Part shown: positions 1 through 8,147 of the stretch, one piece after another | Numbering within the stretch: the stretch's first letter is position 1 | Layout: each line of letters opens with the position of its first letter | Source of the DNA: Candidatus Cloacimonadota bacterium | GTDB taxonomy: Bacteria; Cloacimonadota; Cloacimonadia; Cloacimonadales; Cloacimonadaceae | DNA: 23,367 nt | Assembly (NCBI GenBank): GCA_027318525.1 | Contig: DAHVPA010000005.1 | Coordinates: forward strand, 1,046-24,412 | Direction of reading: 5' to 3' | Program-made: the position numbers and the translations under genes | The notes under the pieces: generated by a model | Databases searched by the model: none | Told to the model about the DNA's origin: nothing | What the model saw: only the letters and a program-made list of their open reading frames with translations

Positions 1-166
1 ATGTGTTACTTTGCCATATAAGCTTCGTAATTCTAGTTGAATCATGTTGTGCACTTGTAAGACTATCAGTCTGGGATTTATGTATTAATTCGTCATTGAT
101 TACACCATTAAGTGCAATCACCCAAAGTAGAATAATTGTCATGAACAAGGCAATTTTATATTTCAT
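1..166 (-). CDS. Exported protein, N-terminal part only (runs off the left edge)
   Basis: The reverse strand is open from an ATG at 166 to the window edge, 55 codons without a stop. The product starts MKYKIALFMTIILLWVIALN, a short basic start followed by a hydrophobic stretch, typical of a signal peptide or N-terminal anchor. It then becomes polar and Ser/Thr/Gln-rich. AGGA lies 7 nt upstream of the ATG. The start is only 25 nt after the stop of the upstream beta-helix gene on the same strand, so it is probably the next gene of that operon. The family cannot be recognised from this fragment. By context it is likely another surface or secreted protein. Confidence 0.55.
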   Translation of the reverse strand, partial: MKYKIALFMTIILLWVIALNGVINDELIHKSQTDSLTSAQHDSTRITKLIWQSNT

Positions 167-191
167 AGTACATTCCTGTTTTATCTATGAG

Positions 192-2606
192 TTATCTTAT
201 TAAGGTTATCTTGTTACTGGTTTGCTGATCATCGGCTATTACGTTAATGAGGTAGATACCGGAGGGCAGCTTTTGTCCATTGTTATTCCGGCAGTCAAAA
301 ACGGTGGAATAGAACTCACGGTTCTGCTTGCTATATTCTGATAATCCGGCTTTGCGTACATGATCGGAGTATCTTTGTGAGAGGGCAATGCTGCGCACTT
401 TCTGCCCTTTCAAATTATAGATTTCTACAATAGGGTTTTGCTTTGCTTTTTGCGGTAAAGTAAACTCTATATAGGCATAACCACCCTTGCTGCCATTGAC
501 CATGATAGGATTAGGATAGGTGCTGAGCACAATCTTCTCCGGCAGGGCAGGATACTCTGGATTATCATTGGCAACAGGCGGTGCACCATATTCATAACAG
601 CCCATGTCAATCCTGTTATTCCAGATTCTCTGGTTTCCGAGTAAGTCCATGTATGGAATATTCAGTCCCAAAGTATCAGGGGTTCCTGCATTTATGCATG
701 GTGAGGAACTACTCAATTGGTAATATTCAGGCATAGTTTCATCATATTGGGTATTGCCAACTCCAAGAAACAATGGATCTGTATTCAGCATAACATTGTT
801 AGTGGTTACATAGGAAGCATTTGATGCTGCATAAGAATGTTTGAACAGACTATAATTAACAGTTGGATAATGTGTGAGAGTGTCATACACATTGATAAAT
901 GATACATCAGCAATAGTACCGGGATTGGAAAAAATCGTATTATTGATATCACAATCACCTTTAATATAGGCGGCTCTACTGTTTGCGCCGTTGTTATTGG
1001 CAATAGTGCAGTTGTTTATCTTCATTCTTTGGAAACGGTTGTTTATACTTACGGGTGCTTTGCTCCACAGCAGGCTTCCGGTTGATACATTATTATAAAT
1101 CAGTGTGTTTGACATATCAAGGTTGTATTCAGACTGATCACTTCCTATGTTCTGGTAAAACAAAGCCGCAACGTCATAGCCCTCGCAGTTGGAGATTATA
1201 CTGTTTCTAATCGTTAAGTCAACTTCTGATGCACTTATTCCCATGAAATTAGCCATATCTCCTTCTATATCCAGATTATTGATGAGCACATTGTTGAGAA
1301 CTACATTGTCACAATAATTCATTCTGAAAGCAAGGTTGAGGTCATTAATAACAGCATTGGTTACAATGATATTGTCACAAAAAACTCTATTATTATAAAT
1401 CAAATCAATCCTTGGTCCCCCAAATGTGCCGTCAAATTTCAGGTTCCGAAGTGTAATATCCTCTCCATTACCAAATCCGATTGGACCTATCGATGCAATA
1501 CAAGGAGCGAATGATATGTTCTCTACTCTAATATCATTCTGCATGCTGCATCCAAAGTAATGGCGTAAGGATTGTTCAGAATCGAATATTGTGTTTTCCA
1601 TACTACTTCCGATTAAACGAGTATGAGATTTTAGTGCAAATGGATAATACTGTTGAGAATTTGAAAAATTATACATTCCTGGAGCGAGGAAAATAGATTT
1701 CGGGTTAAAACTATCCGACTCAATTACTCGAACTGCATAAGCTATGGTCTTTAAGGGTGAGTCCTGAGTCAGTCCTGTATTTGTATCATTTCCTGTTGGC
1801 GAGACGTATAAGTCATGATTAACTAGCGTTAAAAAAGGACTTTCTACAGATAAATCTATACTATTGATATCATCTGTTGTCACAAAAAAGTAGTCAGGTT
1901 CAGTAAGTTGAACGCTTAAATATTGCAAATCTATGTTAATTGGATTGGGTAGCGACCTGATGGAAATGTCCATAGCATGAAATCCAATGTTGTTATAAAC
2001 GCTGTTTTTATTAACAGTATCAAATGATATCATGCCAAGATCGTATCCTTCTATTAGAATTCCACCTGTTGAGATAGTACCATAATTATCATGTATTATG
2101 GTATTGGACATTGACAAGTTTACACCACAGAAGTATACTCCACCTGCGGCAAGACCTATACAATCTTGAATAATACAATTCTGAATTTGTATACTTGCAT
2201 TGTTATAGACTTGAATTCCGCCGCCGAAAGGTCCTATGCCTGTTAGACACTGACCAAGATTGTTTGGAAAGTTATTCATCATAGTAAAGCCATCAATAGT
2301 GACACTCTCTCCATTTGTTACTCTCAGACAGGGATTGGGAACAGATGTGTGGATTATCGTGCTATCTATAGTCGCTTGTTCTTGGGTCAGATAATACCTG
2401 CTTCTGATGGTTATACTCCTACCCGAAGTATTTATATATTCAAGATATTCACCCGGATATACTTCAACAATATCGCCGTTGGAGCTTGCAATAACTGCTG
2501 TTTGAATTGATGTATACTGCTGTGAGCCATCTATCGACACATAACGGGTTATACAAAGAAATTTCAATGGAATAAGTAACAATATCATGCATAATAGAGT
2601 TTTCAC
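192..2606 (-). CDS. Secreted parallel beta-helix protein with C-terminal sorting domain (804 aa)
   Basis: A GTG start at 2606 is preferred over the in-frame upstream ATG at 2639. It has GAGG 5-6 nt upstream, it places the signal peptide (VKTLLCMILLLIPLKFLC) at the N-terminus, and it matches the start of the paralogue at 13245. The upstream ATG would also lie inside a hairpin. After the signal peptide comes a segment with the motif SIQTAVIASSNGDIVEVYPG, typical of right-handed beta-helix proteins. From about residue 264 a second module opens with NHDLYVSPTGNDTNTG, resembling DUF1565-type beta-helix starts. Many Asn-rich rungs follow. The last ~108 residues (YPNPIMVNGSKGGYA onward) resemble a type IX secretion/FlgD-like sorting domain with an insertion. 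Its role is probably on the cell surface or extracellular; the substrate is unknown. It is the third visible gene of the minus-strand operon. Confidence 0.85.
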   Translation of the reverse strand: MKTLLCMILLLIPLKFLCITRYVSIDGSQQYTSIQTAVIASSNGDIVEVYPGEYLEYINTSGRSITIRSRYYLTQEQATIDSTIIHTSVPNPCLRVTNGESVTIDGFTMMNNFPNNLGQCLTGIGPFGGGIQVYNNASIQIQNCIIQDCIGLAAGGVYFCGVNLSMSNTIIHDNYGTISTGGILIEGYDLGMISFDTVNKNSVYNNIGFHAMDISIRSLPNPINIDLQYLSVQLTEPDYFFVTTDDINSIDLSVESPFLTLVNHDLYVSPTGNDTNTGLTQDSPLKTIAYAVRVIESDSFNPKSIFLAPGMYNFSNSQQYYPFALKSHTRLIGSSMENTIFDSEQSLRHYFGCSMQNDIRVENISFAPCIASIGPIGFGNGEDITLRNLKFDGTFGGPRIDLIYNNRVFCDNIIVTNAVINDLNLAFRMNYCDNVVLNNVLINNLDIEGDMANFMGISASEVDLTIRNSIISNCEGYDVAALFYQNIGSDQSEYNLDMSNTLIYNNVSTGSLLWSKAPVSINNRFQRMKINNCTIANNNGANSRAAYIKGDCDINNTIFSNPGTIADVSFINVYDTLTHYPTVNYSLFKHSYAASNASYVTTNNVMLNTDPLFLGVGNTQYDETMPEYYQLSSSSPCINAGTPDTLGLNIPYMDLLGNQRIWNNRIDMGCYEYGAPPVANDNPEYPALPEKIVLSTYPNPIMVNGSKGGYAYIEFTLPQKAKQNPIVEIYNLKGQKVRSIALSQRYSDHVRKAGLSEYSKQNREFYSTVFDCRNNNGQKLPSGIYLINVIADDQQTSNKITLIR

Positions 2607-2621
2607 AATTACCTCATAAAC

Positions 2622-2644
2622 GGTGGGTGGAGACTCCACCCACC
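2622..2644 (-). other. Perfect intercistronic hairpin
   Basis: Two 11-nt arms (GGTGGGTGGAG and its exact complement) flank a single central base. In RNA the innermost pairs would open to form the loop. It lies 20 nt after the stop of the 719-aa gene and ends 15 nt before the GTG start of the 804-aa gene, just ahead of its ribosome binding site. No long T-run follows in the direction of transcription, so it is not a textbook intrinsic terminator. It may be a weak terminator/attenuator or an mRNA-processing or stability element. Confidence 0.6.
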
Positions 2645-2664
2645 CAATTCATTAACGCACCTGC

Positions 2665-4824
2665 TTATTTAAGCATAAGCATTTTTTTAGTCAAGGCTTT
2701 CCCGTCTGTAGTCAATCTGTAAAAATAAACACCTGAGGAAGCCATCTGACCTTTATTATCTTTTCCATTCCATTTAAAGGAGTGGTACCCGGGACTCATT
2801 TTCCCATTGATCAATGTGTTAACAAGCTGCCCCTTAGTATTGTAGATTTCTAGTTTAACATCTCCTGATTTAGCTATGTCAAATCTGATGGTTGTCTCAG
2901 GATTAAATGGATTAGGGTAATTATTCATAGAAAGGGTTGGTGCGGGTACTGGTGATATGTTATCATCTGCAGACGTAGTCATCTGAAGAGGAATGGTGAG
3001 GATTGTATGCTGACCTGGGATCACTGTAACATTGGGAATAATAACATCCTGGTAATCCCATCTGGAAACTTTGACAGTATAAGTTCCTGTTCCGGTAGGG
3101 TAAGTATAGGAACCAGATAAATCTGAGAATTCAGGTAATTTCCCGGTAATGGAGATTTTTGCACAATCAATCGAGCGCAGAGTAATGGCATCATAAACAT
3201 TACCAACAATACCGCCAATATACTGTGAGTTATATTCAATAGCACCCATATCAGGAGCAGAGCCAGCAATCCTTTGATTATAATTGGCATCAAAGGCAGG
3301 CAACCAGTTCAGAGTAGTTCCTGAATCTATGCAAGGTGAACCTGCTTGCAATGAAAAGTCATTATTTAGAGTATCAGCAAACATGGGATTGGCATAGATA
3401 TTCCCACCGCCATCCACACAACTCCATAAAGTTGGCATCGATGGGTCAAAGCAATTATAGTAAAAAACAAGACTATCATAGATAGAATAAAAATCGTCAC
3501 CAACTATATGGTTACCATTATTTATAATATTATTTCTAAAGCAATAACTGTTAAAAGGGCTTAACAAAAACATGTTAAAACCGTAAAAAGTGTTGTTAAA
3601 AAAATGTGAAGTCTCATTTGAAATGTCGAGAACTCTTTGATTGTTAGTATCCGGAGTAAGTGAAACAATAGTATTATTGAACACTCTGGTCAAATCAGGA
3701 TCTGGGTTAGGACTAGAGCTAAAATCAAATGCCTTTATCGCTGAAGTGAAGATTACATTATTATAGATATAAGCATTCAGATACTCTACATCATTTGAGG
3801 ACACCCTGATACTGCCTGACAAATAATTATCTGCAAAATAAACAATTCCGCCGTTAGTGCCTCCCACACTTGCGCCACCACCAAAATTGGATGTACTATT
3901 AGTTTGAATATACGTATTTCTACGGCAAAAAGCTGTATCAGCAGCAGAATATGAATAAGCTATCAATCCTCTGGAGTTGAGGCTATAGTTACCATACATG
4001 CTATTAGTTCCATATTCATGCCGCAGGATTTCACTATCGTTGATTATGGGAGAGTTTAGGAACCTATTAAACAGAAATGTACTGTTTAGATAATATCCTG
4101 CAAGACCAGATTGAATATTCCTGTCGAAAGTGCATTTGGCAATAGTGACATCAGCAAAGTCATCAGGGGGATAATTCATGTTGCCGGACAAGGAAAAGCA
4201 GGTTCCTGCATAATTGCCGATGAAATTCACGTTGTAGAGGTCATAAAAAGTACAATCATAGACCAGCAAAGGATGTTCCGGGGTCATATTGTAACAGGCA
4301 AGGGCTGCAATGTTGTTTACAAATTTGCAGTGCCTGACATGGATATCAGCGTTCTGGAAATCCAAAGCTCCCAAATGTAAATAACTGGTCGGAGTACGGT
4401 AACCACCTGCCGTGTTTCTGAACTCACAGAACTCAAAAAAAGACCTCGGAGCTGAGGAGGTCATGAAGATTCCACCCCAGCGCCAGGAATCATTTGTCTC
4501 ATAACGGTCAAAGACTATTGACTGTTCTTCAGTGCCTATTGCCATAATCCCGCCATAAACATCTATTAACTTGGCAGCAGGTTCTTGTCCATCCACCCAG
4601 GTAAACCCGGCTCCCAAAGTATTGGCATCAGCCGCATAGACCTTGATTTGCACACCGGGTTGGATAGTTAAAGTTACTCCTTCATCCACATACAAAAAGC
4701 CATCTATAATGTAAGGATTATTATCTACGCTCCAGACAGTATCTGCAGTCAGGTGTCCATGAACCAATATCGAATATCCGTTAATGGTAATCAGAAGAAA
4801 AAGAAGAATGATAGATTTTTTCAT
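2665..4824 (-). CDS. Secreted beta-helix protein with carboxypeptidase-regulatory-like and sorting domains (719 aa)
   Basis: The ATG start at 4824 has GGAG 5 nt upstream and is followed by a clear signal peptide (MKKSIILLFLLITINGYS). Residues ~25-550 show short repeated strands of the right-handed beta-helix type (FEFCEFRNTA, VRHCKFVNN, YDCTFYD), with an N-terminal 'leading rung' section typical of this family (DGFLYVDEGVTLTIQPG). Residues ~555-640 (GGIVGNVYDAITLRSIDCAK...) look like a carboxypeptidase-regulatory-like beta-sandwich. The last 84 residues, from YPNPFNPETT to KKMLMLK, form a sorting-type domain nearly identical in layout to those of the 1558-aa and truncated 677-aa proteins. It is probably exported across both membranes and surface-attached or released. 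No catalytic residues were recognised. The downstream gene follows after a hairpin-containing gap. Confidence 0.88.
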   Translation of the reverse strand: MKKSIILLFLLITINGYSILVHGHLTADTVWSVDNNPYIIDGFLYVDEGVTLTIQPGVQIKVYAADANTLGAGFTWVDGQEPAAKLIDVYGGIMAIGTEEQSIVFDRYETNDSWRWGGIFMTSSAPRSFFEFCEFRNTAGGYRTPTSYLHLGALDFQNADIHVRHCKFVNNIAALACYNMTPEHPLLVYDCTFYDLYNVNFIGNYAGTCFSLSGNMNYPPDDFADVTIAKCTFDRNIQSGLAGYYLNSTFLFNRFLNSPIINDSEILRHEYGTNSMYGNYSLNSRGLIAYSYSAADTAFCRRNTYIQTNSTSNFGGGASVGGTNGGIVYFADNYLSGSIRVSSNDVEYLNAYIYNNVIFTSAIKAFDFSSSPNPDPDLTRVFNNTIVSLTPDTNNQRVLDISNETSHFFNNTFYGFNMFLLSPFNSYCFRNNIINNGNHIVGDDFYSIYDSLVFYYNCFDPSMPTLWSCVDGGGNIYANPMFADTLNNDFSLQAGSPCIDSGTTLNWLPAFDANYNQRIAGSAPDMGAIEYNSQYIGGIVGNVYDAITLRSIDCAKISITGKLPEFSDLSGSYTYPTGTGTYTVKVSRWDYQDVIIPNVTVIPGQHTILTIPLQMTTSADDNISPVPAPTLSMNNYPNPFNPETTIRFDIAKSGDVKLEIYNTKGQLVNTLINGKMSPGYHSFKWNGKDNKGQMASSGVYFYRLTTDGKALTKKMLMLK

Positions 4825-4844
4825 AGCAACTCCGAGTTTGTTAG

Positions 4845-4877
4845 TTACCGGCTTCCCACTTGTTGGGAAGCCGGTAA
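4845..4877 (-). other. Perfect intercistronic hairpin
   Basis: Perfect 14-nt arms (TTACCGGCTTCCCA and its complement) enclose a 5-nt loop. It begins 9 nt after the stop of the truncated beta-helix gene and ends 20 nt before the ATG of the 719-aa gene, immediately before its GGAG site. No T-tract follows the stem in the direction of transcription. Same placement as the hairpins at 2622-2644 and 13201-13230, but unrelated sequence. Confidence 0.65.
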
Positions 4878-4886
4878 TTTCTTAAG

Positions 4887-6920
4887 TTATTTAATCATCA
4901 TCATTTTTCTTGCCTGGCATTTGCCATTACATTCTATCCGGGATATATACATCCCTGATGCAACTGGTTTCCCATTATCATCTTTACCGTTCCAAACAAT
5001 TCTGTGTTTTCCTTTTGTTAGACTGCCTTGATAAAGACATTTAACCTTCTGTCCCTTTATATTATATATGTCAAGAATTACTTTTCCATCTTTGGGAATA
5101 TCGAGGCAAATAGTCGTTTCCGGATTAAAGGGATTTGGGTAATTTGGTAATAACATAGGTTTAATCTGGACATTTGGTTCAATGATATTCAATGAAGACA
5201 CTTTGCTACCAAGATTGTGCAAAAGACTGATGTAACTATCAAAGGTTGGCGTTTCTGCAGCACATTTTGGAAGAGCCTTTGTCCCACCCATAGCCAATCT
5301 CATGTAACAATATGCCTGGTCAATCATTGCATAGACAGAATCAACTAAGGTCTGAGGATTATCTATAATCAACTGCAATCTCTGTATTGCTGTAGGATAA
5401 TCCCCCTCCTCAACATAGCATTTTGTTTTGACTGCTTCCTTTTCCAAATATGGTTTTAAGTCTATTGAAGAAATGTAAAGATCCAGGAACTCTCTTAATG
5501 ATTGAAAATCTTGTTCAGTGCAACATTCAATCAGATACAAGAAATTTACAGCATATTTGGTCAAGAGTGAATCAGGATGTTGGATAGTAATCTCTTTGAA
5601 CAAATCCTTTGATTCAATAAACTGTCCTGAATAAAAAAGGCTAATCCCATCCATAATCATACACCATAATGGAGATCCCTCAGGCTCGTCAAAGATAAAT
5701 CCTTCTCTGCTTGGATAAAAACGTTCCCCAAGCTCCTGAAGTGAAGGTTGGAAAATGTTACCTCTGACATCAGCAACAGCCTGCGAATCAGCATAGGAGA
5801 GATTTGCCAGAATGTATTTATCCCAGTTAATAAAATCACTAAGTGGATCTTCAACATGTGAATTGGGAGGAGATGAATCAAGGTCATCTCTTATAGTATT
5901 TGTAGCATTGATAATCTGAGTAGTTTCTAAAGGGGCAAGATTTGTCAGGGATGTTGCATCTCCGATTAACTCACAGCCGGTATTATTAATAAAGCTGTTG
6001 CCAGAAAATCCATGATATTGGACACCACTGCTTCTGGAATATGTATTACCTAAAAACCCATGCGCCGGTAACAAAGCGATTTTATTGTTCATTATATCTA
6101 CAATAGCCTTATTTATCCATACGCCAATACAAGATTCGTTAGTTGTATTGGTTGGTGTAAAGAAGTTATGATAAATCAAAGACTTATTGAAATTGGAATT
6201 ATCAACGTAAATGCCAGCATATTTGTTGTTATAGAATCGACAGGAATCTCCTACTGATGATGTTGGAGGTTCAATAGTCCAATCATCAAAATTTTCTTCG
6301 TTATAATGACCTCCAACAAATATGCGTGAAGAAGTACTGAAAATGCCATACCCATTTTCATAAAAATCACAATTGTTAACATGAGTTATAGCACTTCTGA
6401 AAAGACTAATCCCGTTTTCATTATAGCTTGCAGGATTATCACGCTCTCCGAAATCACAATCAGTTATGTATGCAGATATTGTGCGAGGGTCACGATAAAA
6501 TTGATTCCCATCATCAATAACGTAGATTCCATTTGAGCATTTTTTGAAAACTGAGCTTGTAACATGTAGTGCTTTAACCTCATTTTCATCGTCATTTAGG
6601 CCTATAAGGACTCCATACTTGCAGTTTTCAAATATCGTATTATTAAATTTTAACTCAATACAGTTTTTAACATATATATTATCAATATCTTCAATATTAC
6701 TATTATTCATCTCATAAGATATTATGCTGTAACTATTATTTACTTGAATACCTTCCCACCTTGAATTTGGATTTGAACCGGAAATTGATAATCTGGTCAA
6801 AACATTAAGATCAGTCCAGTTCTGACTATCGAAACTCACCATATATCCAAGTGGTTCTGTTCTTATCCTATCACTGACCTTACCCCCAAAAACTAGTCCA
6901 AATTTTAAGTTACAATTCAA
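4887..6920 (-). CDS. Beta-helix protein with sorting domain, 5' end removed by the IS (677-codon open frame)
   Basis: The open frame can only start at a TTG (6920) that lies inside the insertion sequence. The first ~15 codons are therefore IS terminal sequence, and native sequence begins at 6874 with SDRIRTEPLGYM. There is no signal peptide, although the gene ends in an 84-residue sorting domain (YPNPFNPETT to ARKMMMIK) and all neighbours of this type are exported. The native N-terminus is thus missing and the gene is probably non-functional, or at best makes a cytoplasmic product. The middle (native residues ~20-330) has repeated beta-helix rungs such as FNNTIFENCKYGVLIG and VNNCDFYENGYGIFS. 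Residues ~380-560 are alpha-helical and resemble TPR-like repeats (SKDLFKEITIQHPDSLLTKY). No ribosome binding site was found for the TTG. Confidence 0.7.
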   Translation of the reverse strand: MNCNLKFGLVFGGKVSDRIRTEPLGYMVSFDSQNWTDLNVLTRLSISGSNPNSRWEGIQVNNSYSIISYEMNNSNIEDIDNIYVKNCIELKFNNTIFENCKYGVLIGLNDDENEVKALHVTSSVFKKCSNGIYVIDDGNQFYRDPRTISAYITDCDFGERDNPASYNENGISLFRSAITHVNNCDFYENGYGIFSTSSRIFVGGHYNEENFDDWTIEPPTSSVGDSCRFYNNKYAGIYVDNSNFNKSLIYHNFFTPTNTTNESCIGVWINKAIVDIMNNKIALLPAHGFLGNTYSRSSGVQYHGFSGNSFINNTGCELIGDATSLTNLAPLETTQIINATNTIRDDLDSSPPNSHVEDPLSDFINWDKYILANLSYADSQAVADVRGNIFQPSLQELGERFYPSREGFIFDEPEGSPLWCMIMDGISLFYSGQFIESKDLFKEITIQHPDSLLTKYAVNFLYLIECCTEQDFQSLREFLDLYISSIDLKPYLEKEAVKTKCYVEEGDYPTAIQRLQLIIDNPQTLVDSVYAMIDQAYCYMRLAMGGTKALPKCAAETPTFDSYISLLHNLGSKVSSLNIIEPNVQIKPMLLPNYPNPFNPETTICLDIPKDGKVILDIYNIKGQKVKCLYQGSLTKGKHRIVWNGKDDNGKPVASGMYISRIECNGKCQARKMMMIK
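6875..6914 (+). repeat. Left terminal inverted repeat of the IS
   Basis: This 40-nt end pairs imperfectly with 8109-8147 in reverse complement. The blocks TGACC, TACCCC, TAG, CCA and AAGTTACA are shared, with a one-base length difference in the A/T-rich spacer. Translation of the neighbouring minus-strand gene reads out through this repeat. Confidence 0.85.
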
Positions 6921-7014
6921 GATTTAACCAATCCGAAAAGACACATTTTGTTACATGACTTGACTAATCTGGTAGAGGTGTGCTTATCGGATTTATTTCT
7001 TAAGGAGTTAGAGA

Positions 7015-7281
7015 ATGCGAGGCAAACGATTTACCCAGAGTCAGATCATCAAGATATTGAAAGAGCACGAAGCCGGGGTTGAGGTTACAGAATTGATCCG
7101 CAAGTACAACATAGCCAGGAACACGTTTTATATCTGGAAAAGCAAGTATGGAGGCATGGAGAACAACCAGGTTCAGAAGCTGAAAGACCTGGAGAGCGAG
7201 AACTTGAAGCTGAAGAAGCTGTTGGCAGAGAGGTGTCTGGAGATAGAAGCATTGAAGGATGTTTTATCAAAAAAATGGTAA
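7015..7281 (+). CDS. IS3-family transposase OrfA (helix-turn-helix protein, 88 aa)
   Basis: This is the DNA-binding regulatory subunit of the IS transposase. ATG at 7015 has AAGGAG 7 nt upstream (7002-7007). Residues ~3-50 form a helix-turn-helix (RFTQSQIIKILKEHEAG, then VTELIRKYNIARNTFYIWK), which binds the terminal repeats in this family. Residues ~52-85 form a leucine-zipper-like coiled coil (LKDLESENLKLKKLLAE) used for multimerisation. It ends ...SKKW-stop just after the slippery heptamer. On frameshifting it would be fused to OrfB to give the OrfAB transposase. Confidence 0.93.
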   Translation: MRGKRFTQSQIIKILKEHEAGVEVTELIRKYNIARNTFYIWKSKYGGMENNQVQKLKDLESENLKLKKLLAERCLEIEALKDVLSKKW

Positions 7282-8132
7282 CGCCCCGTCAGAAGCGTCA
7301 GGCTGTCGGGGTGGTTATGGTACATAGCTTGAGTGAGCGAAGAGCTTGTCAGTTGATAGGCATTAACCGTAATACTCAACGCTATGAAACAAGGCAAAAC
7401 AAGGAGAATGAGCAGATAGAGAAGTTCCTGCGGGCTAAGATTGCCCTGAGCAGATACCAGAGCTACGGATTACCGAGATTATTTCAGATGGTAGTCAGGC
7501 AATTTGGCAAAGTCAACCACAAGCGGGTGGAAGCTATTTACCGTAAAGCTGGATTGCAGTTATCCAGACGGATCAGGAAACATACGAAAAGAACACCGGT
7601 TCCATTGGAAAAACCTTTACTTCCCAATCAGTGCTGGGCCATGGACTTCATGAGTGACAGCCTTGAAAGTAACAGAAAGTTCAGGGTGTTTAACCTGATT
7701 GACGTATACAGCAAGGAAAGCATCCTGCAGGTTGTGGACTTTTCCCTGCAGGGAAATAGATTAGCCAGAGAACTGAGCCAACTGGCAGAGCACAGGCAAT
7801 TACCGAAAGGCATCATTTGCGACAACGGGCCTGAGTTTACCGGCAAAGCCCTGTTCAGATGGTCAGAGCAGAATGGAGTCAGCTTGCACTTCATAGCCAA
7901 AGGCAGACCCACCCAGAACGGCTTTATCGAGAGTTTTAACGGCAAGATGCGCAAGGAATGTCTTGACAGGCATGTATTTCAGAACTTAATTGAAGCAAGA
8001 GAGAAAATCATGGATTGGGTGAAGCACTATAACGAGGAAAGACCGCACAGCGCATTGAATTACCTATCACCCTATGAATTTATCGAAGATTGGAATGTCA
8101 AAAACAAATGTAACTTTCAAACTGGTCTATAA
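7233..8132 (+). CDS. IS3-family transposase OrfB (DDE integrase core)
   Basis: This is the catalytic part of the transposase. The open frame runs from 7233, but the likely translated forms are the OrfAB fusion by -1 slippage at 7269-7275 or a protein started at the in-frame ATG at 7275. Numbering from 7233, residues ~20-60 are an HTH-like IS3 OrfB N-terminus (SERRACQLIGINRNTQ). The DDE core follows: D138 in WAMDF, D197 in CDNGPEF and E233 in NGFIES, with exactly 35 residues between the second D and the E. The conserved tail HYNEERPHSALNYLSPYEF is present. The frame looks intact with no internal stop. It ends 15 nt before the right IS end. Confidence 0.93.
   Translation: MSGDRSIEGCFIKKMVTPRQKRQAVGVVMVHSLSERRACQLIGINRNTQRYETRQNKENEQIEKFLRAKIALSRYQSYGLPRLFQMVVRQFGKVNHKRVEAIYRKAGLQLSRRIRKHTKRTPVPLEKPLLPNQCWAMDFMSDSLESNRKFRVFNLIDVYSKESILQVVDFSLQGNRLARELSQLAEHRQLPKGIICDNGPEFTGKALFRWSEQNGVSLHFIAKGRPTQNGFIESFNGKMRKECLDRHVFQNLIEAREKIMDWVKHYNEERPHSALNYLSPYEFIEDWNVKNKCNFQTGL
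7269..7275 (+). promoter_or_regulatory. Programmed -1 frameshift site (A AAA AAA) in the IS
   Basis: Seven A residues are read in the orfA frame as tcA AAA AAA TGG TAA, an ideal -1 slippery heptamer two codons before the orfA stop. Slippage places the ribosome in the orfB frame, where the next codon is ATG at 7275. IS3-family elements make their OrfAB transposase this way. The ATG overlapping the heptamer also allows separate OrfB synthesis. No downstream pseudoknot was analysed. Confidence 0.75.
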
Positions 8133-8147
8133 AATGGGGTATGGTCA
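8109..8147 (+). repeat. Right terminal inverted repeat of the IS
   Basis: This 39-nt end, read in reverse complement, begins TGACCATACCCC and ends AAGTTACA, matching the left end imperfectly. The 3' end of orfB (stop at 8130-8132) lies inside this repeat. Confidence 0.85.

Larger units (their letters stand above)
6875..8147 (+). mobile_element. IS3-family insertion sequence, probably IS407 group (1273 bp)
   Basis: The ends begin TGACCTTACCCC (left) and, read inward on the other strand, TGACCATACCCC (right), with TG...CA termini as usual for IS3-family elements. The element carries orfA and orfB overlapping in a -1 relationship and an A7 slippery site. OrfA ends ALKDVLSKKW and the OrfB frame continues KKMVTPRQKRQAV, which resembles IS407-group transposases. 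The flanks give no matching 3-4 bp direct repeat (left ...TCAC, right CGAA...). The genes on the two sides are unrelated, on opposite strands, and each appears to lack its 5' part. Both transposase frames are open, so the element may be active. Confidence 0.9.

Noticed and set aside
163..188. TCATAG...CTATGA inverted repeat around the left-edge gene start
   Set aside because: Only 6 bp with a long spacer, expected by chance in AT-rich DNA.
2607..2639. ATG at 2639 as start of the 804-aa protein
   Set aside because: It would lie within the hairpin, lacks a ribosome binding site and would put 11 polar residues ahead of the signal peptide; the paralogue starts at the equivalent of the GTG at 2606.
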